Source: Circinella minor (taxonomy: Eukaryota; Mucoromycota; Mucoromycetes; Mucorales; Lichtheimiaceae). From it: DNA of 33,441 nucleotides. The notes under the pieces were generated by a model. It saw only the letters and a program-made list of their open reading frames with translations, was not told the DNA's origin and did no database searches. The translations under genes were made by a program, and so were the position numbers. Position 1 is the stretch's first letter; the number at the start of each line of letters is the position of its first letter. This document shows positions 20,544-31,558 of this stretch, piece by piece. The stretch covers positions 1-33,441 of the forward strand of contig JAEPRB010000346.1 in NCBI GenBank assembly GCA_016758965.1, in the 5' to 3' direction.

Positions 20544-22919
20544 TTATGTAGAAGAAGGTGATGGACAAAGATATTCCAAAGCAGGCTGCGTTACCATCCG
20601 TGTTTGTGGATCATGTAATATAGAATAAGTTAAAATCCATTGTAATCGATGTACCAACCTAATAAATTTATTATTATAACATTAGAATAAGATGATACAT
20701 AACAACAAGTTGTATTTAAGTTGTTACTAAACTCACCATAATCTAAATTGCCACCATCTTAAAGTTGTTCTTTCAGCCCCACGTAGAACACGGAATCCAT
20801 CCCAGAATGTCAATCCACGTACAGAACCTTTATTATGACCATAAGAATCGATCCATTTATTGACTTGATCACGACGATGAATCCATGGTGTATGATTTAC
20901 TAAAGCTTGAGCTACTCTTTCTGTATAAATAGGCCAACTAAACCAATCTCTTAATGAATACGACTGATGAGGAGATACTGTCAAAGGTGATAAGCGTAAA
21001 TGCATAATAAAAGTAGCAGGAATTGCAAAAATCCAATTGTATCCAAGTCCACGGAGTGCTATATAAATTATAAGATATTATTAGCTCTTTACATGTTTGT
21101 TTGTAATAGGCACTTATAAATATACAAATCTAAATGTATGTATGTATGTTTGTTATAAAGAATCCTTACATGCAAATGTATCTAGCATAGTAATTTTTCC
21201 CCGATGCTTCTTGTCAAAATACGCCACACGCTTGAATACTTCTTCTTTACCAATAACAATTAGCTCAGTACTAGTACTAATGCTACTACTATCATTACTT
21301 TTCTTATTTGTTGTTGTTGTTGTTGTCGTCGTTGTTTCATTAGTATCATCAGTATTAGTTTCTTTGTTTGAAGAATTGACATCAACAGCAGCATTATTGT
21401 CAAAAGTAGTTGGAGTAGTAGTATTTGTCGACGCCGGCGTCGACTTTTTGGTCGATGGAAGCACATAAGAGTTTTCATCTACCAAAATAATACTCTCTTT
21501 CCCATTCTCTTGTTGTTGTTGCTGTTGTAGTACTTCTTTGTTGTCATTAATATTGTACGGAACTGTTTCAATCTTCTTCTCCTTTTTCTCTTTCGTCATA
21601 TTCTTTTCTTCTTTTAATGACTTTGCTTCAACATTATTCTTTTCTTGAATTATCTCATTATTGTTTTTATTTGGTGGTACTAAAACAATTGATGATTCCT
21701 TATCATTACTGGGCAAAGAAGAAATAGAAGATGACCCAACAGATAAGTCCTCAACACTTTGACTCGTGACACTATGACCACTTGTACGCTTAGGTGTTGA
21801 AGGAGAAATTGGAGATTCAGGTGGAGAAAGAACAGTTGCTGCTGCCGGTACAACAATAATAGAAGCTAAATAAATAAAATAAAAATTATTATTTAATGCA
21901 AAAATGTAAATCTATATTTTATAGGTAACACAAAAAAAAACCAGTGGAAAAAAAAAAAGAAAATTACGCCTTTTTCTCCGTCTTGTATACCGTCAAAGTT
22001 TTCTTTTCCTTTTCTTCTTTTGTTTCCGTTTCTTTTTTTTTTCTTTATACGTACGTAGAAATTTCCCTCTCCTCCCCCCCTCTCTCTCTCTCTTTAAATA
22101 TATATACATATTACTTTTTTCTTACATGATTGTTTATTTTTATTGGAAGAAACCACGTCACTTGAAGGAGCAATAGGTTTTGGTGATGATGTAGCTCTTT
22201 TTCGATGATCCATTGAAATTATTTTATTACCTGTTGATGAATTATCTAATGATACACGTTGTCGATCATATTTTTCATAACTCGAAGCTGTAGAAGTTTT
22301 TCTTGAACGATAACCATCATGTGGTGTTGTTATGAATCTGTCAGCCGTTTTCTCAGGCTTTGCACTACCACTACCACCAGAACTAGCTAGACTAAATTTA
22401 CTATCTTTTGTATTGTTTCTAGTAGTATCATGGAGTTCATCATCATCTGTTCCTTCTGTAGTTAAACTACCACCACTACTACTATGTTGAGATAAATTGC
22501 TTGTTGATGTATTCATATGAGATCCATTTTCATCATCGTCGGCAGATGAACTATTATGATGATCCTTTTTACCTCTAGCACGCTATAAATAAAAAAGAGG
22601 GGTGCCAAAAAATTGTGGCGATATATTTTTTAGGAGTCTTATTCCATTTGAAAAAAAAAAAAAACGAACCGGGGGCAAGTTACCATTTCACAAAGAAAAA
22701 AAAACCAACCAAAAGAGAATATTATATATATTTATATATAATTATATTGATACATAATTATAATAATGAAGAAACTTAAAAAAAAAAAAAAAAAAAAAAA
22801 AAAGAAAAAAAAACAATTGGAATATTTACCTGTAATAAATGACGAACTTTTGAACCTGCTCGTTTTGTAATGCTTCGCTTTACTTTTCTTCGACCTTTTG
22901 TTTCATCAGGAGTTGACAT
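20544..22919 (-). CDS. Caleosin-like protein with degenerate EF-hand and long disordered N-terminus
   Basis: Five exons in transcription order: 22919-22830, 22582-22126, 21865-21170, 21058-20737, 20658-20544; 559 residues. The first 30 or so residues are strongly basic (KGRRKVKRSITKRAGSKVR). Residues about 31-385 are disordered, rich in Ser, Thr, Asn and Lys, with SP/TP motifs. The caleosin domain starts near 390. EVFKRVAYFD aligns with the caleosin QQHVAFFD, and the EF-hand loop is D400-KKHRGKITML-D411. A membrane hairpin (GLGYNWIFAIPATFIMHLRL, then SPLTVSP) matches the proline-knot region. The C-terminal part (LTFWDGFRVLRGAE, WQFRLWLVHRLQWILTYSIL) matches the caleosin C-domain. Loop positions 3 and 5 are Lys and Arg instead of Asp/Asn, and the haem-linked His before the loop is Arg (R395). 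Canonical caleosins are lipid-droplet or ER proteins that bind calcium and can act as peroxygenases; this one probably keeps only the membrane role. The family call rests on motif alignment by eye. Confidence 0.78.
22773..22811. repeat. Poly-A tract in an intron
   Basis: A tract of more than 35 bases, almost all A and broken by one G, lies in intron 1 of the caleosin-like gene. Read on the transcribed strand it is poly-T. It is prone to length errors in sequencing. Confidence 0.75.
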
Positions 22920-23372
22920 GATGGTTTATAATATATGGGTTATATATGTAAATATAAATTAAACACTATCTATTAAAAATAAAATAATGAATAAACAAAA
23001 AAATATAAAAAAATAAGATTATGTAAATAGGATTTTAGTTTTTGTTATATTATTTTCATCATGATTTATAAGATAATTATTGGGATTTTATTTTTATTTT
23101 TAATTTTTTCGTATAACTCTATTAATTATTATTATTATTATTTTTCATCAATTTGTATTTATATGCAAGGTTACCTTGGCAACAAAAAAGTAAAAGAAAA
23201 ATAAAAGTCAGCGGGCTTACAAATATTTGCGTGTAGAAAAAAGAAAAGAAAGGAAAAGAGATGTGTGTGAATGTGAAAGAGGAAACAGAAAAAAAAAAGG
23301 CAAGTGTTGAGAGTTGAGTTCTTGGTGAATGTGATGTATATATACTACATATATACATAGTGCATATATATA

Positions 23373-23392
23373 TGTGTGTGTGTGTGTGTGTG
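23373..23392. repeat. TG dinucleotide microsatellite
   Basis: Ten TG units, preceded by an AT run, lie in the large intergenic region. Confidence 0.85.
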
Positions 23393-25586
23393 AATAAGAT
23401 ATATACTCAATAGTAAAAAAAACCAATCGGTCATTCAAATTCTTTTACTTGCGTGAAGATGCGTAATTGGCAAACCTTATATTCCGCCTTCATATGGGAT
23501 AACTACACTTTTTTTCCTACTAATCGTAAGTAATTATTTATTGCTTAGCATCCTACTACTCCCATTCTTTTTTTTTTTAGTCAATCATATAACTAAAAAG
23601 TATGTCGATCTAAAATCCTGCAGCTAAAAACATAGATAGACTAGATCCAATTTTTTTTATTCTATTTAGCCTATATTACTATTATTATAGGGAGAAAGAG
23701 TATTTGTTGTTTTACTGCACTTGCATGTAATACGTAATAATATGGCGTTAGTATGTATACTTCTAATATATTTTGCTTATGCAAGTATACTATTTGACTT
23801 ATAATGTTATTATTTCTTACCATATGGTTATAAAAAGTAACATTATGCTGTGACCAGTAATTTAAAACAAAGAAAAAAAACGCGGATTACACAGGTATGG
23901 AAATATGATGTACATATATGTTCATCTCGTTACCCTTCCTTTGTAACCTTCTCTTCCCCCCCCCACTTTCTCCCCCATTTCCATTAATCAAAAACCTTTT
24001 ATTGTCATTATCATTATTATAACAACAAATTACTTGTTTTAAGTAACAAAATGATAAACAAGTACGATAGTAATAATAAAGATCTAGACCGATCATTTAT
24101 TTTAATTTTTATGACACGACTTTTTTTTTTTTAAACCAACCTTACTCAGACTTGAAACTTATTACACTAGTTTGACATATGAGGAAAAAGAGATAAAGAT
24201 AGATTCATGATACGTATAACAAGTTATTCATATATGATATAAATGTTTATACTGATTGTCTTGATATTTTGGAGAAAATCCAATTTTTTTTCTTACATAT
24301 ATAATATATATGAATACATTGACTGTTGTTTATTTACACAACAACTATAAAATGTAAATATAATTATAACAGAAGAAATGGGGGAAAGAATGAAAGCACG
24401 GACCATGGGATTCTTTATAAGTAATAACAGGTAAGGAAAGTAAGAGAGAGAAAAAGTAATAACTGTCGATATGTCTAATTCTCACGAGACCCGCTGATGC
24501 ACGCACGACGCATTGTTCATATTGTCAGTATGTTAAACCTTTTGATCTCTTTTTTTTTATTTATTTATTTGTCCGTCCTCCCCCACTCTTTCTCTCTCTC
24601 TTTTTTTGTTTCCTCCTTTTTTTTTTTTTGGTTTATCTTCTCCCCCAAACGACGATAATAAATATCCTTGTTATCCGATTTGACGCCGCCTTTTAGTAAA
24701 TTTTTGTTTATTGTTTATATGCATAATTTGTTGTTGTTGTATTGGACTTTTTTTTTTAAAAAAATCAAAACATAAAACATTTTCGGTTGATTCAACAAAT
24801 CCGGTAAAAAAAAAAAAAAGAATAGATTAAAGAAAGGAACGATTTATAGTTTTTAAGGAAACGATTCATAAATATGAAAAAAAAAAAAATTGTTTAAATA
24901 AGGGTGGCTGAAACAAAACGATCGAATTTTTGTCTTTCATAGTTTACCTCTTTGTTCTCAATACAAACAAAAAAAAAAAAAACCGAAAAATAAAAAAGCA
25001 TGAGACAAAAAAAAAAAAGGCCCCTGTGTAACATCATCGGGGTCTCGCCTTCAAGGTTGGATAAAAAAAAAAGAATAAGTTATCCTTCTTTAGTTTTCAT
25101 GCATTTTATTTTATTTTAAGGTAGAGTAACCAAAAAAAAAAAGTTTGTTTCGCGAAATACTCCCATGAAAATAAAATGTTGTGGTACCAAATTCTATGTC
25201 ACTCAATCCCAATAAACTTGTGAATTACCTTTGTAACATATTTTGTTTAATAGAGAGAGTATCAGGAGGAAAAGAAAGGAGCAGAAGGAGGAAGAGAGAA
25301 AGATGATTTAAAATGGTAATAATGGAAAAAAAAAGAAGATATGGTTGGTGTTTGATGGATAGACATATTTCTAAATGTAATAGAAACAAAAAAAATACTA
25401 TTTTCGGGTTCCAATAAAAGCGGGAAAAGGGTGATTACAATCAAGCACATTTTGGTTATGTGCTTCTGTGTGTGTACATATATATATATATATATATGAT
25501 TATGTTTAGTTGTTGTTGTGTTGTGTATTTGTTTATGAGCGAGCGAGCGAGAACAAAACGAAAAAAAAAATAGAACCTCTTGGACA

Positions 25587-25800
25587 CTTTTTTTTTTCTT
25601 TTTTTTTTTTTTTTTTTCTTTCTTTCTTTCTTTCTCCCTCTCTACTCTTTATTTTTAAAGTTTACCGTTTATTTTATTTTATTTTTCACTTTTTTTTTTA
25701 TTTTACTTTTTTTCAATACTTTTTCTCTTTTTTTCTTTTTTTTTTTTTTTATATTTTTTTTTTTTTTTCATTATTAACTGAAATATTTTTATTTTTCTTT
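25587..25800 (+). promoter_or_regulatory. Long pyrimidine-rich tract upstream of the unrecognised gene
   Basis: Over 200 bp are nearly all T with interspersed C and A. They end about 110 bp before the chosen ATG and include (CTTT)n at 25618-25634. This is the largest CT block of the window and probably part of the promoter or 5'UTR. Its Phe-rich open frame is an artefact of composition. Confidence 0.45.
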
Positions 25801-25908
25801 CTTAAAAAAAATAATAATAATAAAATAAAAATATCAATAACAAAAACGACAAAACACGATTCTCCTTTTCGTTACTTCTTGTATAGTTACATTCCAGGTC
25901 GACCCACC

Positions 25909-27177
25909 ATGACGCGACCGCCATCGCCTACAGCTCAAAAAACCGAAACTTCTACTTCTATTACTGCAAGTCGGGTGGGTGGTCTCACTACTATTGTTAC
26001 CTCTACTAGTAATACGACTTTGTCACCGTTATCTTCAAATATGAGTACAACCACACCAGCAATAATAGAAATGACGTCTAATAATAGTAACAGTAATAGT
26101 AGTAGTTGTTCGACGACACCAACCGGAACGAGTACAACATCCACAACATCGTTTTCATTTATACCCCGCACATATCATCATCATCAACAAGTGCCTAACA
26201 ATACTTCATCATTTGGTCAACGGTTTAAAGCAACATTACCCTTTCCACGTCTTTATTCAGGTCCTCTATTTGCTGCTCCATCTGTTTCTGTCAATAATAC
26301 CCATATCGTTAGCAGTATAGGTCCGCTTACACCTCCTTTAACCATTGATCATTCGACATCTTCACCAATTCCTTCGTGTTCAAGAAGTGATGAACTTATA
26401 AATAGTAACAGTAATAGTAACAGCAATAGTAATAATGATAGTAATAGTCATAACAGTAATAATGAATCAATACAACCCGAACAAACTACTACAACAGTAC
26501 CAGCCTCATCACCAGCCTCATCATCATCAGTATCATTACCACCCTCATCATCAAAACGCCGAAAATTCAATTCTTATGATGTTGTTCATGATGGCTATCG
26601 GTATATGTTTCGAATTACTTTGGATAATAAAGGAACAATAGGTAAATAATTTTTACTTTAAAAGTGATATTATTGTCATGGTATATCGATAATGACCATA
26701 GTGATAAAATAATAATTTATTACCATAGCAACTAAATAATATATTTTTTTATTAGCCGCATTATGCTATTTACCAACAAGATTTCAACGAATGGTTGAAT
26801 TTTATCATACAGTAAGTAACATTTGAAGATAAGAAAATGAATAAAGGGGAAGGGAAAAAGAGGGAGAGAATTAAGTTGTTGCTATTACTGGGTATAAGAT
26901 AAAGGGCTAATAACAATTGTATATGTGTACCCTTTTATAGGAGATACCAACTGCATATCGTGATTTAGGATTGGGTGATCTATTGGTTATTCAGGGGTTC
27001 CGATGGGCCGAGACCGCGAAATTGTTGGTCATTCCAACATGTCCATTTGTACGGCGATATTTAGCAAAAAATAATACAAGCTGGGATTGTGTGGTTCAAA
27101 ATGAAAATGAAGGTTTGGCTCGATTATTAACACCTCCTTCTTCAAAAGATACCTTGACGAATAACAGTGTAGAATAA
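25909..27177 (+). CDS. Unrecognised protein: S/T/N-rich N-terminus and a compact conserved-looking C-terminal domain
   Basis: Three exons: 25909-26641, 26756-26811, 26941-27177; 341 residues. The start was chosen at CCCACCATGACG, a strong context; the frame stays open upstream, but only through T-rich leader DNA. Residues 1-215 are disordered (Ser/Thr-rich, (NS)n repeats such as NSNSNSNSNSNND, SSPASSSS). A short basic patch (SKRRKF) could be a nuclear signal. From about 225 the composition becomes ordinary and ordered: VHDGYRYMFRITLDNKGTIA, ALCYLPTRFQRMVEFYHTEI, YRDLGLGDLLVIQGFRWAET, LLVIPTCPFVRRYLAKN. This 110-residue domain looks like a real fold of alternating strands and helices, but I cannot assign it to a family. 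Precise splice junctions that keep the frame support a real gene. A transcriptional or other nuclear role is only a guess. Confidence 0.75.
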
Positions 27178-27802
27178 TACATATATACCATCTTTTCTCT
27201 TTTTCTCTCCCCTCTCTTTTTTAACTTTTAAAAATATATTTTCAAAAAACCCCCCCCCCATATCACCCGCATAATACGTACACACATTTATAAATATATA
27301 TATATATTCTTTATTATCCAACTCTTCTCAATAACAATACGTAACGATTTATTTTTATTTTCGTCTTTTATTTGTTTCCCTACACAAAATATACACACAC
27401 ATACTTACATATTCACACACAATCATATATTTATATATATACAATCACAACATACTTCCTTTTTTTTTATATACGCTTTTGTTTTATTCTTTTTTCTTTT
27501 CTTTTATGTTAAATAATTTTAATAATTTTAATAATAATAATAAAAATAAAAATAAAAAAAAACCCCAACAACGCTGTGAATCACTTTATATTAATTGCAT
27601 ATATACGCGTAAAATAGTAATATTAAACTTTCTGGTCATTGTTTTTATACAAAATAAAATAAAATAAAACGCGTATTATATAAATTTTTTAGATGCACGG
27701 TTTACCCCTCTTTTTTTTATTTCCCTCCAAATACTATATTTTCGCGTTAACAACAAAAACGTAATTCATTTTTTTTTCTTCTTCTTATCCTTCTCACTAA
27801 AA
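27178..27802. other. Intergenic region upstream of the SNF2 gene
   Basis: CT-rich 3' flank of the preceding gene, a run of nine C (27251-27259), TA repeats, ACACAC stretches, and AAT/AAA-rich DNA around 27520-27560. A TTCTTCTTCTTAT pyrimidine block sits just before the SNF2 start. Nothing else was recognised. Confidence 0.5.
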
Positions 27803-29774
27803 ATGACAAAGGTTCCTGCCGATCGACCTCGATGTCGAAAATGTGATCAAGGTTATAAAGACACTTATCGACTTGTTGTACGCTCTGATCCAGAGTCTCA
27901 AATGCGATACTTATTTCATGGTCATCGTGACGAAAGTTTACAATCATTACTGCTCCGCTTATGTGAACAATTTCCAAGAGAATGGTTTAAAGACGTTGTT
28001 TATTATTTTTATATTGACATTGGTGGATCTTATTATCCTGCAGAACATTCTTTTTGGCTTCGAGGTAACAAACAAAAAAAAAAAAAGTCAGTTTAAAAAA
28101 CTTTATGTATCACCTTATTACTCACCATTATTGTCACCACTTATATTCCCAAAATATAGATAAAGATCATGTTCTTGTCACGACGATTGAAGATGAATCA
28201 GAACTACCTGATGTTAGTATGAACGCAGGTGAGTAAAAAAAAAAAAAACAAGAGAAGAAAAAAGAAAGTAGTGGCTGTGTATACTTACAAGCAAAACTCA
28301 AATTAATTTTATTAGTACATGCAAGTTTACGTAGTGGTGTTCAATTACAGCAACATCAAGAAGAAGGTGTTCAACGAATGATTACTATGGAACGTTCCTA
28401 TCGAGGTGGTATATTAGCTGATGATGTAAAAATAATAATAATACTTCTTTTCTTTATGGATCAAAATAAAATTATTAAGATGGCTAACGAAAATTGATTT
28501 ATTCAATAATAATTAATAGATGGGTTTAGGAAAGGTAAGAAAAAAAAAAGCGAAGAGAAAGAGAGAAGTTTATAAACTAATATTTTTATTTTATATATAT
28601 ATATATTATTATAGACATTACAAATGCTTACATTAATTATGCGTCAACAACCTAAATTGAATGTTCGTGCAACTACTTTGGTTGTTGTACCTTCGCGTGG
28701 AGTAAGTTAATTTCTATATTAATTTATGTTAATATTTAATACCCATGAATAATAAATAATTATATATATATATATATATATAGGTAGCAGATCAATGGGC
28801 TGAAGAAATTCGTACAAAAACTACTTACGGTAGTTTACCTTACTTTATATATAATGAACATACACTTATGTTATTAGAACGTAAGTATTATTATTCCTTC
28901 AATAGATAGAGAATGTTAATGTATCAAAAAAAAATATAAACATTCTTACCAAAAAATAAATAAATTTAGAATCGTGTTTTCGAGTTGTAATTACAACTTA
29001 TGATCGATTACGTTTAGAGTTTCGAAATAGACAATTGTCAGGTGTATCTGCCCCACTGATCGATATGGAATGGCATCGTGTTATCCTTGGTAACGTATAT
29101 ATGTATAATAAAGATTTAATAAATCATTTTCTCATTAGTAATATCTGTTTTTTAATTATCATTATCATTATTATTATTTTATAGATGAATCAAATAAAGT
29201 ACGCACAATGAAAGCAGCAATTACAGAAACTGTTTTGGAATTAAAAGCTCGTTATCGATGGTGTTTGACAGGCACTCCATTACAGGTAAAAAAAAAAGAC
29301 ACAATGTGAAACAACAACAAAAATGTCAAAAAAAGTTTTTTCTCACATTTTTTTGTTATTTTTACAGAATGAACTTTCTGAATTATATCCAATCTTTGCC
29401 TTTTTAGAAGTTCCACTTGCAAACAATTTGAAACACAATGTTGATTATATTTCTACTGTATTAAAACAATATATGGTACGACGAACAAAAAAAGATTTAC
29501 AAACTTCATTACCCATTTTACCACAAAAAGAACAACGTGTTGTATTGGAATTTACAAATGCAGAACGTGCATTATATGATTATTTGGAACGAGTTTTATA
29601 TAAACGTATACGCCATTCTCAAATGGATGATGATGGTTCTCATACTTCAATGACAGCTGCTGCATTACTTTATCTTCGTCTAAAGCAAAGTAAGTTTTCT
29701 AATTTGGTAATTTTTTAATTTTACAGAAAAAAAAAAGTCAGATTATTCTAATTGTATTTTTTCTGGTGTGGGAA

Positions 29775-29805
<31 letters not shown>

Positions 29806-31429
29806 TCAAGCATGTGGTCATTTCAGAATACTTTTAAATAAATTCCCAGATTTAATCTCTTTGGTTCATGACACTACACCCGAAAATTTGATTGATCACT
29901 TAAATACAGATGATGAAATACAAACGAATAATCATGGTGAAGAAAATGAAGTAAATGAAGCATTTGATATCATTGAAAGTTTTTAGTAAGTTATATATAT
30001 ATCTTTTTTCTTTGATTTTCTTCTTTGATTTTGTCCCACCTTTACTACTTGTATAACATTAAGATATTGTATTTTTTTTTAAAGATACATGTGATTTATG
30101 CGCGTTCTAATTTTATAATATATGATTAACTAATCCAACCATATGCGTATAAAATAGCGATCAGTTCGGAGAAGATGAACAACCACCTGATTTGAAAGCA
30201 TTACAAGAATTACCGCAAATTCACCATTCTACCAAAGTAGGATGGTTAATCAACTTTTTAAAAAAAACATTGGAAACTAGTGTTTTGGATAAAATTGTTG
30301 TTGTTACTCAGGTATAAAAAAAAAGAATGATCTAGTATCGTGATAAAAAAAAAAAAAGAGTTAACTTAAAACCAATACACGTTTCCACGTCCTCGTAATT
30401 TTTTTTATCTCTTTTTAGTTTGTTGATTTGCTTCAAATAATTTCAAATGTCTTGAGTTCCATTAACATTAAACATAATTGTTGTAAGTACTACTGTTTTA
30501 TTTTATTTTTAGATAAAACGAATCTGACAATACATAATTTTTAGACACTAATTTAAACGAAAACATGTATTATTATTCTGTTTTTTTTTTTAAAAAAAAA
30601 AACAAATTATAAACAATAAGATCATGGTGATATGAGTAGTACTTCAAGACAAGTTAGTCTTCGACAATTCAACCACCAAATTGAAGTAAGAGTGATGTTA
30701 TTATCTCTTAAAGCAGGTGGTGTGGGGTTGAACTTACAGCGCGCAAATCACATGGTTATTCTAGACCGATGGTAAGATTTTTTTGTGCCGAAAATAATAA
30801 AGAAAGAGTTTCCTTAATTTTAAATCGTAATTTTTTTTCTTATATAGGTGGAATCCAGGTAAGTTGTATAGAAATACGTATTTAATTGGTTAAAAATTAA
30901 AGTTTAGGATAAAAAAAAAAAAAACTTAACATTTTTATAATTATTTTAATTTTTTTTTATAACTTAGCAACAATGGGTAAAGTATTCAGTAACATGGTTG
31001 TTATGGTGTTAAATATAGAGTAATCTAGTAACAAGAAAACAAGAAATGAAAAACTAATCATTGCTATTGTTATTCTATATAATAGATCAAGCAATTGCAC
31101 GTATTCATCGTATGACTCAAAATAAACAAACATTCATTCATACTGTTGTAATCAAAGATACAGTAGAAGAAGGGTTAATGGATAATGTACTAAAGAGAAA
31201 GGTAAAAATAAAAATAAAAACCCCCAAATTTACGATAGAATAATAAAAACTTTGTTAATAATCCTTAATCATGCTTTTTATGATATAGAACGAACTTTTC
31301 AAAAGCGTTGTTGATAATAACAATTATGCAGAAAGTAGAAATACTGTTCAAGAAGAAGAAGAAGAAGGAGAAATAGAAGAAATATACTATGATGATGATG
31401 ATGATGATATTATGATGATAAATAGTTAA
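27803..31429 (+). CDS. SNF2-family ATPase (Rad5/Rad16-like core) with micro-exons
   Basis: Seventeen exons: 27803-28064, 28160-28228, 28316-28425, 28520-28534, 28615-28701, 28784-28880, 28970-29089, 29185-29285, 29368-29689, 29811-29985, 30158-30311, 30419-30482, 30621-30771, 30848-30858, 30968-30976, 31086-31201, 31289-31429; 667 residues. SNF2 motifs in order: QLQQHQEEGVQRM (Q-motif region), GGILADDMGLGKT (Walker A, about 142-153), TTLVVVPS (Ia), ILDESNKVR (motif II, DESN instead of DEAH), LTGTPLQNELSELY (III), QYMVRRTKKDL, VLLSLKAGGVGLNLQRANHM-type motif V, RWWNPATMDQAIARIHRMTQ (VI). These proteins are DNA translocases that remodel chromatin or act in DNA repair. The RING finger inserted in Rad5/Rad16/HLTF is absent. 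The N-terminus has one CxxC (RCRKC). The tail is acidic (poly-E, poly-D). Exons of 15, 11 and 9 nt encode parts of Walker A and motif VI. Subfamily assignment is tentative. Confidence 0.9.
29775..29802. repeat. Poly-T run of 28 acting as polypyrimidine tract
   Basis: An uninterrupted T run ends eight bases before the acceptor of exon 10 (GCTTCAAG at 29803-29810) of the SNF2 gene. It is an extreme polypyrimidine tract whose length may vary between strains. Confidence 0.8.
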
Positions 31430-31526
31430 AAAAAGAATCTTTGCTTTTTATTTTATGAACTTCAACTCAGTATTACTATACCGTTTTCTTTTATTGTGTA
31501 CATGTTGAGCAGGAACCTCGTCTTTG

Positions 31527-31558
<32 letters not shown>

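Larger units (their letters stand above)
22920..25908. other. Three-kilobase divergent intergenic region
   Basis: It lies between the divergent caleosin-like and unrecognised genes and presumably holds both promoters. Contents: a (TTA)n tract near 23127, a (TG)n microsatellite at 23373-23392, a C run near 23958, several A and T runs, a G/C-richer patch at 24484-24520 (CACGAGACCCGC, GCACGCACGACGC), a GAGC repeat at 25539-25551, and a long T/C tract at 25587-25800. No coding segment, tRNA or mobile element was recognised. Confidence 0.5.

Noticed and set aside
23122..24096. Short minus-strand ORFs in the large intergenic region
   Set aside because: They translate TG and AT microsatellites and pyrimidine tracts; no support for expression or conservation.
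25510..25908. Upstream in-frame extension of the unrecognised gene (379-residue open frame)
   Set aside because: The extension is Phe-rich translation of a poly-T/CT leader; the ATG at 25909 has a far better context and starts normal coding composition.
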